A stretch of DNA of 64,000 bases from Desulfarculaceae bacterium (GTDB taxonomy: Bacteria; Desulfobacterota; Desulfarculia; Desulfarculales; Desulfarculaceae): NCBI GenBank assembly GCA_020444545.1, contig JAHLKT010000002.1, positions 464,870 through 528,869 on the forward strand, in the 5' to 3' direction. Of the stretch, positions 42,285 through 54,046 are shown in pieces. The translations under genes were made by a program, and so were the position numbers. The notes below the pieces were generated by a model that was given only the letters and a program-made list of their open reading frames with translations, searched no databases and was not told the DNA's origin. Position 1 is the first letter of the stretch, and each line of letters starts with the position of its first letter.

Positions 42285-45200
42285 TTACCCCTTCCCGCTG
42301 TTTGGGAGCAGGGTATCCAGCAAGGCCAGAGCCGCCATGAATTCGTAGTTGCTCACCAGTTTGCCCAGGTCTGATATCTTCAGTGAAAATTCCGGGGTCC
42401 AATTCAGAAGGGAAATTTTTTCGAAAGCCTCATTGCTGGTCTTGGGCTTGCGGGTCTTGAGCGCCGCGGCCAGTTCCTCCAGCGCCCCGGCATGCTCCTG
42501 GGGGCTGCCCTCCTGGCCATTGGCCTGTTTGGCGGCGGGGTCGCCGGCCGCGCCCAGCACCTCCAAGGCCTCCACCAATGGCCCCAGCAGCTGGGCCAGC
42601 TCTTCCAGCAGTGGGGGGTAACTCTCTGCCCGGCCTTCCTTCAGGGCCGACTCCACGGCCGCAGCCGCCGCCTGCAATCCAACCGCTCCCACGTTGCCGG
42701 CCACGCCCTTGATGCTGTGGGCCAGGCGCTGCGCCTCCTGCTTGCGGCCAGCCTCGATATGCCCGGCCAACTCCGCCGGGGCCTTCGCGTAGCCCTCCCG
42801 CAGTTCGATCAGCAAGCTTCGGTAGAGTTCGCGGTTGCCGCCCACCCGGTTGAGACCTTCGGCAAGGTCAATCCCGGCGATGGCCTCAGGCAACTCCGCG
42901 CCCGGCGGGGCCGGGCCGGCTGGAGTTGCGGCAGCGGCGTCCTGGGGGATCTCGGGGGCGAAGCCCCTGGTTCCCGGCTTAATCCAGCGGATCAGGGAGG
43001 CAAAGAGAAGGGCCGGATCTATGGGCTTGGGCACGTGGTCGTTCATGCCCGCCGCAAGGGCCTTCTCCCGATCCCCGTCCATGGCGTTGGCGGTCATGGC
43101 GATGATGGGCAGGTCGTCGAAGCGGTTGTCCTTACGGATGGCCTGGCTGGCGGCATAGCCGTCCATCACCGGCATCTGCACGTCCATAAGCACGGCATGG
43201 TAGTTTTCCCTTTCAAGCGCATCCAACGCCTGTTGGCCGTCGGCCGCTGTCTCCACCACCAGCCCGACCGACTCCAGAATCTCCTGGGCCACCTGCCGGT
43301 TGATCTCGTTGTCCTCCACCAGGAGCACCCGCGCTCCTTGGATGGAGTCGAGCCCTTCCATCTGCTCCTGTTTAATCTCCACATCCCGGCCCACCACCTC
43401 CTTGCCTAAGGCGGCCATTATGGCTTCCAGCAGCAACGAAGGGCCCACCGGTTTGAGGATGAAACCGTCCAGACCACTCTGTTCAGCCGCCTGCATGGTT
43501 TCCTCGCTGCCGTCGGCGGTGACCATGATGATGGCCGGTGTATTGGCCAGGTCCAGCTCGTTCTTTATGCTACGCGCGGCGGTGAGACCGTCCATGTCCG
43601 GCATACGCCGGTCCATGAGCACCAGGCCGAAGGGCTGCTTGTCCTTATCCGCCGCCTGGATTGCGCCTAGGGCTTCGGCCCCGGTGGTGGCCTGGTGGGG
43701 CTCCATGAACATGGGCAGGAGCATGGCCTGCAATACTTTTAGGCTGGTGGGGTTGTCGTCCACCACCAGCACCTTGAGCCCGCTGAGGTCGTGATGGGGT
43801 GATAATGCGCGCCCGGGTTTGGACTGGCCCAGGCTCAAGCGGGCAGTGAACATAAATTGGCTGCCCACGCCCTCCTCGCTCTCCATCCAAATCTCTCCCC
43901 CCATCATCTCCACCAGACGCTTGCAGATGGTCAGTCCCAGGCCAGTGCCGCCGTACTTGCGTGTGGTGGAGTTGTCGGCCTGGCTGAAGGCCTTGAAGAG
44001 ACGTCCCATCTGTTCCTCGGTCATGCCGATGCCGGTGTCGCGCACACTGAAACGCACCAGAACCTGGTTTTCTTCTCTTTTCTCCAAGTGGGCTGATATG
44101 ACGACCTCGCCCTTCTCGGTGAACTTGATCGCATTGTTGGTGAGATTGGTCAGCACCTGGCTCAGGCGCAGAGAGTCGCCCTTCAGTTCGTCGGGCAGCA
44201 GCGGGTCCACGTCGAAGATTAATTCCAGCTCCTTTTCCTGCACCTTGCCTCCCAACAGTGCGGCCACCTTTTGCAGGACCTCATCCAGCGAGAAGTCGAT
44301 GGCCTCCAGGGCCAGCATGCCGGCCTCGATCTTGGAAAAGTCCAGGATGTCGCTGATGATGCCCAACAGGGTCTTGGCGCTGGACTGGATCTTGTCCAGG
44401 TAGCCCCGCTGCTTGGGGTTCAAGCCGTTCTTCAAGGCCAAGTAGCAGAACCCGATGATGGCGTTAATGGGGGTGCGGATTTCATGGCTCATGTTGGAAA
44501 GAAAATCCGACTTCGAGGCGTTGGCTTTTTCCGCTACGACCTTGGCGCTCTCCAGCTCGATGTTCTTGTCCCGCAGAGCCTGATCCAAAAGCTTGCGCTC
44601 CGTTATATCGCGGGCGGCGGCGAATACGCCCTGCAACATCCTATTCCGGTCGTAAAAAGTGGTCGCATTGTAGGACACTACGGTTTCCTTGCCGGACCTG
44701 CTATGCGCGGTCAGCTCGTAATCGGTGACCTTGCCTTGAGCTAGCACCTGCTTAATACCCGCCTCGGCCATTTCGGGATCGGTAAAGTAGTTCTTGAACG
44801 GCGCCCCAATCAGCTCATCGCGCGTACAACCGGTAAGTGCCTCCGTCTGTTTATTGACGTCGGTGATGATTCCTTGCGGGTCGGTGGTCATAAGTGCATC
44901 GATATTTGATTCGATGAGAGACCGCGTATAGAACTGCTGGTCACGGAAGCGCTGATCGATCTTCATCCGCTCCTCTTCCGCCTTCTTGCGCGCGGTGTTA
45001 TCGGTGCCGATCAACAGATAGCCAATAATTTTGTCCTGCTCGTCGCGCAGGGCCGTGACGGATACCCTCGCGGGGAAACGGCTTTCATCTTTACGGATAT
45101 AGGTCAGCTCGTAGATGTCTTCGATTTCGCGCGAGGCCTTGAACACCAAGGCTTCAAAACCGGGCGCAATGGTGGTGCCCAGATCAACGCTTAGCGAGGT

Positions 45201-45482
45201 GGCCCGCGCGATGATTTCCTGGGGATCGGAGATATCGGCCGGCGTGCGCTTGTTGATCATTTCGGAGGCCGAGTATCCCAGCATGCGCTCGGCGCCAACG
45301 TTGAAAATTTGGATGATGCCCTTGGCATCGGTGGCGATGCTGGAAAAGTTGGCGCTGTTCAAAATCGCCTTTTGCAAAGCCTCCGCATTAAGAAGCACTT
45401 GTTCTTGTCGGGCTTCGGTAGGGTTGTCCCCCTCGACGGGAATCTCCTCGTTAGCACCAGAACCTGGATGTTTATTCGGCAT
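42285..45482 (-). CDS. Soluble multi-domain hybrid histidine kinase (PAS, HisKA, HATPase, two REC, HPt)
   Basis: A 1065-residue BarA-like phosphorelay kinase without membrane helices, so it senses a cytoplasmic signal. Two PAS domains lie at about 35-165 and 185-300. The phosphoacceptor histidine is at residue 333 in SNMSHEIRTP. The ATPase domain has NNAIKF, DTGIGM and GGTGLGLTI. Two receivers have aspartates at 624 (VLMDRRMPD) and 767 (VLMDVQMPV), and a C-terminal HPt domain has its histidine at 922 in AHSIKG. Phosphate should pass from the kinase through the receivers and HPt to the HD-GYP regulator encoded next. ATG 45482 is used; the region upstream has no gene for 880 bases. Confidence 0.9.
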   Translation of the reverse strand: MPNKHPGSGANEEIPVEGDNPTEARQEQVLLNAEALQKAILNSANFSSIATDAKGIIQIFNVGAERMLGYSASEMINKRTPADISDPQEIIARATSLSVDLGTTIAPGFEALVFKASREIEDIYELTYIRKDESRFPARVSVTALRDEQDKIIGYLLIGTDNTARKKAEEERMKIDQRFRDQQFYTRSLIESNIDALMTTDPQGIITDVNKQTEALTGCTRDELIGAPFKNYFTDPEMAEAGIKQVLAQGKVTDYELTAHSRSGKETVVSYNATTFYDRNRMLQGVFAAARDITERKLLDQALRDKNIELESAKVVAEKANASKSDFLSNMSHEIRTPINAIIGFCYLALKNGLNPKQRGYLDKIQSSAKTLLGIISDILDFSKIEAGMLALEAIDFSLDEVLQKVAALLGGKVQEKELELIFDVDPLLPDELKGDSLRLSQVLTNLTNNAIKFTEKGEVVISAHLEKREENQVLVRFSVRDTGIGMTEEQMGRLFKAFSQADNSTTRKYGGTGLGLTICKRLVEMMGGEIWMESEEGVGSQFMFTARLSLGQSKPGRALSPHHDLSGLKVLVVDDNPTSLKVLQAMLLPMFMEPHQATTGAEALGAIQAADKDKQPFGLVLMDRRMPDMDGLTAARSIKNELDLANTPAIIMVTADGSEETMQAAEQSGLDGFILKPVGPSLLLEAIMAALGKEVVGRDVEIKQEQMEGLDSIQGARVLLVEDNEINRQVAQEILESVGLVVETAADGQQALDALERENYHAVLMDVQMPVMDGYAASQAIRKDNRFDDLPIIAMTANAMDGDREKALAAGMNDHVPKPIDPALLFASLIRWIKPGTRGFAPEIPQDAAAATPAGPAPPGAELPEAIAGIDLAEGLNRVGGNRELYRSLLIELREGYAKAPAELAGHIEAGRKQEAQRLAHSIKGVAGNVGAVGLQAAAAAVESALKEGRAESYPPLLEELAQLLGPLVEALEVLGAAGDPAAKQANGQEGSPQEHAGALEELAAALKTRKPKTSNEAFEKISLLNWTPEFSLKISDLGKLVSNYEFMAALALLDTLLPNSGKG

Positions 45483-46367
45483 GGCTCTCCCCGTTCAACG
45501 CAAACCGACCTAGGTCAGCGAGCGTTTCATATCCATTTGGGTCAGGGCCAAACCGCAGGCGATGTGCGCGTGGCTTTGGCCATTTCCATGGCAGAGATGG
45601 CGTTCAAATGTTTGGTACCTTGGTCTGCGCTCTAACTCTCAACGCCGCCTTAAAAACCACGGATGTGACGCTCTGCGGAGCGCGGCTATAGGGTTATGGC
45701 AATTCCGCCAGGGCTGGACCAATGCCATGCTGAACAGGTCGTCGCCGCCGCATGCAGGGCGGATAAGGAGGGGCAAGGATAGGCCCGAAGGAAGCTTCAG
45801 GCGTGGCTGGCGAGGGCAATGTCGAGTCGAGGGCCAGCCAACGCTGAGCCCCATCAGGATTAAGGAATTGGGCTTGTCCTCTTATATAATTATATTATTC
45901 GCCTTGCTCTGCTTGCGGTCAAGCACTGGTACGCCTTGAACCGGCGAAGATGAGTTTTCGGAACAGCGGTTTAGGATGGCGGCACCACTGGGACGACAAA
46001 CGGAATTTCATGGGAGGCAAGGTAGGCGGGACAAGTTTCAGGCGCAAGAGCTCATGCGAAAGTCAAACATGTGCTAAGCAACCTTCACTGGGGGGCGAGT
46101 AAGCAGAGTAGCCTCTTGCATGAACAAGATTGAACAGAATCCGTTGCGTGAGGGCCTTTTAGAAAATTCGTACCCATGGGCCGAACCATGGATTATTGAA
46201 AAAGGGGTTCCCCCCTCCCCAATTGGTCTCGGGTGAGACTTCCATGATGTATAGGGCATCGGCCACCATAATTAAGTATCACAGTGCGGAGTAAAGCTTC
46301 TTCCCGGTATTGCAGAGATTTTTCAACTTGGATGCCTAAAGGTAAGCGGGGGGCAAGCAGTGGGAGT
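45483..46367. other. Gene-free island stretch
   Basis: These 885 bases contain no frame with a credible start, composition or recognisable protein. Short frames at 45562-45939 and 46074-46259 look random. The stretch includes AT-rich DNA near 45880-45900 and probably represents decayed sequence between the signalling genes and the ATPase operon. Confidence 0.55.
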
Positions 46368-46544
46368 TTATTCGTCCCCATCACTTGCTGCGGGTGGCAG
46401 TTTAGTCACACCGAGCTCGGCTAGGCGCTGCTTGATGGCCTCCATGTGCTCCCCGAGCTTTCGCTTCCGCTCGCTCGCCTGCTCGTAGGCCCCGAGTGCT
46501 GCTTGCCTGGTGCAGCTTAACCTGTTGTAAATAGAACCCGTCAT
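46368..46544 (-). CDS. Possible small protein (58 residues)
   Basis: A 58-codon frame from ATG 46544 to TAA 46368. The product starts MTGSIYNRLSC and is a highly charged helix in the middle (EQASERKRKLGEHMEAIKQR) ending in a short acidic tail. The codon pattern and helix periodicity look protein-like, and a GGCGGG just before the ATG is a weak ribosome binding site. It is divergent from the ATPase operon. It could be a functional small coiled-coil protein or the intact end of a lost island gene. Confidence 0.35.
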   Translation of the reverse strand: MTGSIYNRLSCTRQAALGAYEQASERKRKLGEHMEAIKQRLAELGVTKLPPAASDGDE

Positions 46545-46554
46545 CCCGCCGGTT

Positions 46555-48394
<1,840 letters not shown>

Positions 48395-48395
<1 letters not shown>

Positions 48396-48691
48396 TGCCC
48401 GCGCCTCCGCCCAAGAAGGGGCCGAGCTTCGACCGCGAGGTGGGCCTCAAGGAAAAGCGCAAGATCAAGGCGCGGGCCGAGAACCGCTCGGTGTGGTTCG
48501 GCCTGGGCATGTTCGGGATGGTGGGCTGGTCGGTGGCCATCCCCACCGTGGCCGCCATCGCCCTGGGGGTGTGGCTGGACAAGAGCTATCCCGGCCCGCC
48601 CTCCTGGACCCTGACCCTTTTGGTGGTCGGGGTGGCGCTGGGCTGCCTCAACGCCTGGTTCTGGATCAAGCGGGAAAGCAAAGAGGACTGA
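48395..48691 (+). CDS. atpQ: N-type ATPase accessory membrane protein AtpQ (AtpI-like)
   Basis: A 98-residue protein with a basic N-terminus and two membrane helices (about 38-58 and 68-88). The pattern FGMVGWSVAIPTVAAIALGVWLD resembles AtpI/AtpQ proteins, which assist c-ring assembly. Position directly after atpC and before atpR is diagnostic of N-ATPase operons. The function in this group is inferred from family and order. Confidence 0.8.
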
Positions 48692-48692
48692 G

Positions 48693-48986
48693 ATGTTTTT
48701 ACAAGGCTTGCAACCCATAACCCTGGCCCTGGCTTTTGTGGCCGGGCTGGCGGTGGGCTGGTTCTTCTTCTACGGCCTGTGGTGGACGGTGCGCCGCCTG
48801 CCCGCCTCCCGGCATCCCGCCCTGCTCACCCTGGGCAGCCTGGGGCTGCGCATGGGGGTGAGCCTGGCGGTGCTCTACGGGGTCATGGCCGGGGACTGGC
48901 GCCGCCTTGCCGTGGCCGTGGCGGGCGTCGTGGCCATGCGCCTGATCCTGGTGCGCCGACTGCGCCCGGCCGGGGAGAGCGCCTGA
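48693..48986 (+). CDS. atpR: N-type ATPase accessory membrane protein AtpR
   Basis: A 97-residue small membrane protein with three hydrophobic segments, WFFFYGLWWTVRRLPASRHP after the first, and a late RLAVAVAGVVAMRLILVRRL. AtpR is found only in N-ATPase operons and is thought to be a c-ring-associated or assembly factor. Its gene follows atpQ by one base and touches atpB (TGATG). Confidence 0.78.
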   Translation: MFLQGLQPITLALAFVAGLAVGWFFFYGLWWTVRRLPASRHPALLTLGSLGLRMGVSLAVLYGVMAGDWRRLAVAVAGVVAMRLILVRRLRPAGESA

Positions 48987-49735
48987 TGGAATCGTTGGAC
49001 CTGATGGGCATCAAGGACATCAGCCCCGACGTGTTGGTGTTCTGGTCCTGGCACTGGGCCAAACTCAACGCCACCATCGTCTACACCTGGATCACCATGT
49101 TCCTGCTGACCCTGGGCTCCTGGCTGGCCACCCGCAACCTGCAAGCCAGGCGCGAGCTCTCCCGCTGGCAGAACTTCCTGGAGGTGATCGTCACTGCGAT
49201 GCGGGACCAGATTCGGGAGATCGCCCAGCGCGACGCCACCCCCTTTCTGCCCTTCGTGGGCACCTTGTTTTTGTTCATCGCCCTTAGCAACCTTCTGGCC
49301 ATCATTCCCGGCTGGGTGCCGCCCACCGCCTCGCTCTCCACCACTGCGGCCCTGGCCCTGGTGGTCTTGATCGGGGTGCCCATCTACGGCATCCAGAGTC
49401 GAGGCTTTGCCAGCTACCTCAAGCAGTATGTGCAGCCCTCGCCCATCATGCTGCCCATGAACATCCTGGGCGAGCTGAGCCGCACCCTGGCCCTGGCGGT
49501 CAGGCTCTTCGGCAACATCATGAGCGGCACCAAGATCGCGGCCATCCTCCTGGCCATCACCCCCATACTTTTCCCGGTGGTCATGCAGGCCCTTGGCCTT
49601 CTCACCGGCATGATCCAGGCCTATATCTTCGCGGTGCTGGCCATGGTCTACATCGCTTCGGCCGCCCGTATCCAGGACCAGCGCGAACAAAAGGCCCGCG
49701 AAGCGGCCTTGGCGAAAGGAGACGACCATGGATAA
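48986..49735 (+). CDS. atpB: N-type ATPase a subunit
   Basis: A 249-residue membrane a subunit forming the ion half-channels. The essential arginine is at residue 173 in LALAVRLFGNIMSGTKI, and the segment PTASLSTTAALALVV is a family mark. The start is ATG 48986; an open frame reaches further upstream but overlaps atpR entirely. It overlaps atpE by eight bases. Confidence 0.92.
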   Translation: MESLDLMGIKDISPDVLVFWSWHWAKLNATIVYTWITMFLLTLGSWLATRNLQARRELSRWQNFLEVIVTAMRDQIREIAQRDATPFLPFVGTLFLFIALSNLLAIIPGWVPPTASLSTTAALALVVLIGVPIYGIQSRGFASYLKQYVQPSPIMLPMNILGELSRTLALAVRLFGNIMSGTKIAAILLAITPILFPVVMQALGLLTGMIQAYIFAVLAMVYIASAARIQDQREQKAREAALAKGDDHG

Positions 49736-50006
49736 CTTGGGCCTCATCGGCATGATCTCGGTGGCCACGGCGGGCATCACCATCGGCTTGGGCGCCATCG
49801 GCCCGGCCCTGGGCGAGGGGCGCGCCGTGGCCCAGGCCCTGGCGGCCATGGCCCAGCAGCCCGACGAATCCAACACCATCACCCGCACCCTGTTCGTGGG
49901 CCTGGCCATGATCGAGTCCACGGCCATCTACTGCTTCGTGGTCTCCATGATCCTCCTGTTCGCCAACCCCTTCTGGGACTACGTGGTTTCCAAGGCGGGG
50001 AGCTAG
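49728..50006 (+). CDS. atpE: N-type ATPase c subunit with two-carboxylate motif
   Basis: A 92-residue two-helix hairpin. Helix 1 holds a glutamate at residue 30 in GPALGEGRAV, where Ilyobacter tartaricus c has glutamine in GVGQG. Helix 2 has Glu63-Ser64-Thr65 and Tyr68 in IESTAIY, equivalent to the sodium ligands Glu65, Ser66, Thr67 and Tyr70 of that protein. Two carboxylates in the binding site are typical of N-ATPase rings. Sodium coupling is plausible but not proven, since a proton-coupled N-type ring with this kind of motif has been described. Confidence 0.93.
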   Translation: MDNLGLIGMISVATAGITIGLGAIGPALGEGRAVAQALAAMAQQPDESNTITRTLFVGLAMIESTAIYCFVVSMILLFANPFWDYVVSKAGS

Positions 50007-50010
50007 CCCA

Positions 50011-50829
50011 GTGCTACTTGATTGGTTCACCGTGGCGGCCCAGGTCGTCAACTTCCTTATCCTGGTGTGGTTGTTGAAGCACTTCCTCTACGACCGCATC
50101 ATCAAGGCCATCGACCAGCGGGAGGCGGCCATCGCCGAGCGTTTCGCCCAGGCCGAAACCCGCGAGGAAAAAGCCGCCCAAGAGGAAAAGGAGCTGGCCC
50201 GGCGCCGCCTGGAGCTGGAGGAGGAAAGCGGAGCCATGCTCGCCGAGGCCAAGGAGCAGGCCGAAACGCGCCGCCGCGAGCTGGTGAGCCAGGCCAAGCA
50301 GGAGGTGGAGGGCCAGCGCAACAACTGGCGCGAAGCCCTGGCCCGCGACCGGCAGGCCCTGGCCGGAGACCTGGCCCGCCTGGCGGCCCAGGGCGCGGCG
50401 GGCATGGCCCGGAGGGCCCTGACCGATCTGGCCGGGGCCGAGGTGGACCGGCTCTCCCTGGAGGTGTTCCTGGCCAAGCTGAAGGCCCTGGAGGGCCAGG
50501 AGCGCGGGGAGCTGGCCGAGACGCTGGGGGAGGCCGGGAGCCTCAAGGTGCGCGCCGCCTTCGAGCTGGACGACGAGCAGCGCGGGCGCATCGCCCAGGC
50601 CTTGGCCGGGCTCATGGGTCGCGAGCCGGAGCTGGAGTTCAGCCAAGACCCGGAGCTGATCCTGGGCCTGGAGATACGCCTGCCCGGCCGCAAGCTGGCC
50701 TGGAGCCTGGACGAGTATCTGAGCGAAATGGAACAGAGCCTGGTGGAGCGCCTGGCCCAGGCCCTCAACAGCGGGGCCCAGCGCGAGGCTGAAGCAGCTC
50801 CGGCTCAGGAGGAAGCCTCCGATGCCTGA
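50011..50829 (+). CDS. atpF: N-type ATPase b subunit with delta-like C-terminal extension
   Basis: A 272-residue protein, far longer than a normal b subunit of about 160. A single membrane helix ([18 protein letters not shown]) is followed by a long charged coiled coil (about 30-130). From about 160 the sequence changes to a globular domain ending [21 protein letters not shown] and [21 protein letters not shown], similar to the C-terminal part of delta subunits. This agrees with the lack of a separate atpH gene in the operon. The start is GTG 50011; it overlaps atpA by eight bases. Confidence 0.88.
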   Translation: MLLDWFTVAAQVVNFLILVWLLKHFLYDRIIKAIDQREAAIAERFAQAETREEKAAQEEKELARRRLELEEESGAMLAEAKEQAETRRRELVSQAKQEVEGQRNNWREALARDRQALAGDLARLAAQGAAGMARRALTDLAGAEVDRLSLEVFLAKLKALEGQERGELAETLGEAGSLKVRAAFELDDEQRGRIAQALAGLMGREPELEFSQDPELILGLEIRLPGRKLAWSLDEYLSEMEQSLVERLAQALNSGAQREAEAAPAQEEASDA

Positions 50830-52399
50830 GCGGCCCGAGGAGCTTAGCCGCGCGCTGGAGGCCCTGGAAGGGGCCTTGAGCCAGGCGGCCGACGCACCGG
50901 AGCCCCGCCCCCGTTTGCAGGAAGTGGGCGAAGTGCTTAGCGTGGGGCCCGGCGTAGTGCGGGTGGGCGGCCTGCGCGGAGTGAAGAGCGAGGAGATTCT
51001 CCTGCTCGAGGGCGGGGTGGAGGGCATGGCCTTCAACCTGGACCGCCGCGAGGTGGGGGTGATTCTCCTGGACCACGGCGAAGGCCTCAGCGCGGGCGGC
51101 GAGGTGCGCCGCAGCGGCCGGGTGCTGGACACCCCGGTGGGCGAGGGCCTGCTGGGCCGGGTGGTGGACACCCGGGCCCGTCCCCTGGACAACCTGGGCC
51201 CTGTGGACTCCTCGGACACCCTGCCCGTGGAGCGCCCCGCCCCGGAGATCATGCAGCGGGCCCCGGTAACGGTGCCCCTGCAAACCGGGCTCAAGGTGGT
51301 GGACGCTATGATCCCCATCGGCCGGGGCCAGCGTGAGCTGATCCTGGGCGACCGCCAGACCGGCAAGACCGCTCTGGCCCTGGACACCATCCTCAACCAG
51401 CGCGGCAAGGGGGTGGTGTGCATCTACTGCGCGGTGGGTAAGCGCTCCTCGGCGGTGGCCCATGTGGTTCAGAGCCTGCGCGAGGCCGGGGCCCTTGAGT
51501 ACTCCCTGGTCATGGTGGCCACCGAGGAGGACCCGCCGGGCCTGCAGTTCTTCGCGCCCTACGCCGCCACCACCATCGGCGAGTGGTTCATGGCCCAGGG
51601 CCGCGACGTGCTGGTGGTCTACGACGACCTCACCCGCCACGCCCGGGCCTACCGCGAGCTTTCCCTCTTGCTCCGGCGGCCGCCGGGGCGCGAGGCCTTT
51701 CCCGGCGACATCTTCTACGTGCATTCGCGTCTGCTGGAGCGCTCCACCCACCTGCGCGAGGAGCACGGCGGCGGCTCGCTCACCGCCCTGCCCATCATCG
51801 AGACCGAGGCCCAGAACCTCTCGGCCTACATCCCCACCAACCTCATCTCCATCACCGACGGCCAGGTGTACCTGAACCCCGAGCTGTTTCGGAAGGGCAT
51901 CCTGCCCGCAGTGGACGTGGGCAAGAGCGTGAGCCGGGTGGGGGGCAAGACCCAGCTTCCGGCCTATCACCGGGTGGCCGGCGACCTCAGGCTCTCTTAC
52001 ACCCAGTTCGAGGAGTTGGAGTCCTTTGCCCGCTTCGGCAGCCGTCTGGACGAGGACACCCGCAAGAACCTGGAGCGGGGCCGCCGGGTGCGCGAGGTGC
52101 TCAAGCAGCCGCAATACCAGCCCATGCCCGTGGCCGAGCAGATCGCGGTGCTTGTGGCGGTGAATCAGGGGCTGTTCGACGGCCTGGAGCTGGACCGGGT
52201 GGCCGAGGCGGAAGAGGAAGTGCGCCGGGTGATGCGCGGCCCCCTGGCTGAGCTGGCCGAGGCCGTTGCCCAGGGCAACCAACTCAGCGACGAGGACCTG
52301 GAACTGATCGCCCAGGCCGCCCGGCAAGCCCTGGACATGAAGCCCGGCGAGGCCCCGCCGGAGGCCGCCGATGAGCCGCAAGCCGGGGACGAGGCCTAG
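50822..52399 (+). CDS. atpA: N-type ATPase alpha subunit
   Basis: A 525-residue alpha subunit. The P-loop [10 protein letters not shown] lies near residue 178, and the [20 protein letters not shown] segment and the [13 protein letters not shown] segment are conserved. It forms the alternating alpha/beta head with AtpD. A short acidic C-terminal tail extends past the usual end. It lies between atpF (overlap) and atpG (two-base gap). Confidence 0.94.
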   Translation: MPERPEELSRALEALEGALSQAADAPEPRPRLQEVGEVLSVGPGVVRVGGLRGVKSEEILLLEGGVEGMAFNLDRREVGVILLDHGEGLSAGGEVRRSGRVLDTPVGEGLLGRVVDTRARPLDNLGPVDSSDTLPVERPAPEIMQRAPVTVPLQTGLKVVDAMIPIGRGQRELILGDRQTGKTALALDTILNQRGKGVVCIYCAVGKRSSAVAHVVQSLREAGALEYSLVMVATEEDPPGLQFFAPYAATTIGEWFMAQGRDVLVVYDDLTRHARAYRELSLLLRRPPGREAFPGDIFYVHSRLLERSTHLREEHGGGSLTALPIIETEAQNLSAYIPTNLISITDGQVYLNPELFRKGILPAVDVGKSVSRVGGKTQLPAYHRVAGDLRLSYTQFEELESFARFGSRLDEDTRKNLERGRRVREVLKQPQYQPMPVAEQIAVLVAVNQGLFDGLELDRVAEAEEEVRRVMRGPLAELAEAVAQGNQLSDEDLELIAQAARQALDMKPGEAPPEAADEPQAGDEA

Positions 52400-52401
52400 C
52401 C

Positions 52402-53286
52402 ATGGAGACGGTGGAAGGCCTCAAGCGCAAGCTGGGCAGCACCGAGGATTTACAGTCCGTGGTCAAGACCATGAAGGCCATGGCTGCGGTGAACATCCGC
52501 CAGTATGAGAAGGCGGTGCGCTCCCTGGCCGATTACGCCCGCACTGTGGAGCTGGGCCTGGCCGTGGTGCTGGGGGCCGGGGGACGCCCCCCCCGGGCCC
52601 GGCGCACCGCCCACGGCAACCTGGGGGTGATCGTCTTCGGCTCGGACCAGGGCATGGCCGGGTCGTTCAATGAGCAGGTGTCCTCCCTGGCCTTCGACGA
52701 GTTGCGCGCCGCCGGGGTGAAGCTCGGCGGGCTGCCCATGGTGGGAGTGGGCCAGCGGGTGCTGGGCCCCTGGGAGGACGCCGGCGGCGAGGTGGAGAGC
52801 TACCTCCAGGTGCCCGGCTCCATCGCGGGCATCACCCCCCTGGTGCACCAGCTATTTTTCCTAATCCAGATTTGGGGCGAGCAGCGGGGCATCGACCGGG
52901 TGTGGCTCTTCTACAACCGCCAGCTCGGCGGCGCGGCATACAAGCCCATCAAGCGCGAGCTCCTGCCCCTGGACCGCGACTGGCTGGACCGGCTGCAGCG
53001 AGAGCCCTGGGAGGGGCCCAGCTTGCCCGCCTTCACCATGGACCCCCAGGCCCTTTTCTCGGCCTTCCTCAGGCAATACCTGTTCATCGGGCTGTTCCAG
53101 GCCCTGGCCGAGAGCGCGGCCAGCGAAAACGCCTCGCGCCTGGCGGCCATGCAGGGCGCGGAAAAGAGCATCGGCGAGCGCCTGGACGAGCTCACCAAGT
53201 ACTACTTCCAGCGCCGCCAGTCGGCCATCACCGAGGAGCTTCTGGACATCGTCTCTGGCTACGAGGCCTTCAGCCAGCAATCTTAG
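52402..53286 (+). CDS. atpG: N-type ATPase gamma subunit
   Basis: A 294-residue gamma subunit, the rotating central shaft. The N-terminal coiled coil has the family start ETVEGLKRKLGSTEDLQSVVKTMKAMAAVNI, here seen in two overlapping parts, with FGSDQGMAGSFN near residue 75. The C-terminus shows ASENASRLAAMQGAEKSI followed by a region close to the usual Gly-rich end but divergent, as in N-ATPases. It is the last gene of the operon and is followed by a hairpin. Confidence 0.9.
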   Translation: METVEGLKRKLGSTEDLQSVVKTMKAMAAVNIRQYEKAVRSLADYARTVELGLAVVLGAGGRPPRARRTAHGNLGVIVFGSDQGMAGSFNEQVSSLAFDELRAAGVKLGGLPMVGVGQRVLGPWEDAGGEVESYLQVPGSIAGITPLVHQLFFLIQIWGEQRGIDRVWLFYNRQLGGAAYKPIKRELLPLDRDWLDRLQREPWEGPSLPAFTMDPQALFSAFLRQYLFIGLFQALAESAASENASRLAAMQGAEKSIGERLDELTKYYFQRRQSAITEELLDIVSGYEAFSQQS

Positions 53287-53290
53287 TAAA

Positions 53291-53312
53291 ACGAGGCCCC
53301 GCTCAGGCGGGG
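53291..53312. terminator. Hairpin between convergent atpG and EEP genes
   Basis: A six-base stem (53297-53302 with 53307-53312) overlapping the stop codon of the minus-strand EEP gene; on the minus strand it is followed by CTCGTTTTA. Probably serves both directions, with a weak plus-strand U-run. Confidence 0.5.
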
Positions 53313-54046
53313 GGATGAAAGCCGGCCACCAGGGGCAGGTGGTCCGAGGCGGCCCGGACCAAGGCGGGCTCGCCGCCCAGTTGATACTCGGCTTGCCAGG
53401 AGGCGGGGCGGTGCCAGATGCGGTCAAGGGGCAACAGCGGCGCGCGGGAGGGGAAGGTGGCCAGGCGGGGGCCGGGCTGGAAGGAGCGGCGCATGTTGCG
53501 CAGCAGGGCGGCCCAGGGGCGCCACTCGTTGAAGTCGCCCACCAAGATGTCCAGGTCGCCGCGCGGCGGTCCCATTTTCTCTAGCAGGCGGGTCATCTGG
53601 CGCTCCCGCTCCCCGGCGCGCAGGCCCAGATGGGTGGCCACCAGGCGCACTAGCTTGCCGCCGCGTTCCAGCAGCACCTCCAGGGCTCCCCGGGGCTCGC
53701 GACCGGGCTGGGAGAGGTCCCAGCGGCGCACCCCCCGCACCGGCAGGCGGGTGAGCACCGCGTTGCCGTAGTCGCCCCGCCCGTCTTCAAGGGTTGGCCC
53801 GGCTACGACCCGGTAGCCGGTGCGCCCGGCCAGGTCCTGAGCAAAGGTGGCGCAGCCTCCCCCCAGCGCGGGGCAGACCTCCTGCAGGGCGATCACCTGG
53901 GCCCCCAGGCTGTCGATTACCGCCAGGCTGCGCTCCAGGTCCTGGCGGCGATCGGAGCCCACCCAGCGGTGCACGTTCCAGGTGGCCGCCCGCAGCAGGG
54001 GGCGGCCCCGGCCGCCGGATGCGGCTGCCGCGAATCGTCCGATCAA
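53303..54046 (-). CDS. Endonuclease/exonuclease/phosphatase (EEP) family protein
   Basis: A 247-residue metal-dependent phosphoesterase. Family motifs occur in order: ATWNVHRW, VIALQEVCP, the histidine in THLGLRAGE, LVGDFNEWRP and the late RAASDHLPLVAGF. Together they supply the catalytic Asn, Glu, His, Asp-Asn and Asp-His. The start is a TTG overlapping the stop of the PLD gene (TTGA), with GGACGAGG upstream. An in-frame opening further upstream lies inside the PLD gene and shows no EEP sequence, so it is not used. Substrate may be a phospholipid head group, nucleic acid or inositol phosphate; coupling to a PLD protein favours lipid. Confidence 0.82.
   Translation of the reverse strand: MIGRFAAAASGGRGRPLLRAATWNVHRWVGSDRRQDLERSLAVIDSLGAQVIALQEVCPALGGGCATFAQDLAGRTGYRVVAGPTLEDGRGDYGNAVLTRLPVRGVRRWDLSQPGREPRGALEVLLERGGKLVRLVATHLGLRAGERERQMTRLLEKMGPPRGDLDILVGDFNEWRPWAALLRNMRRSFQPGPRLATFPSRAPLLPLDRIWHRPASWQAEYQLGGEPALVRAASDHLPLVAGFHPPA

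Noticed and set aside
45562-45939. 125-codon frame in the island gap
   Set aside because: Random-looking composition, no start signal, and no recognisable segment.
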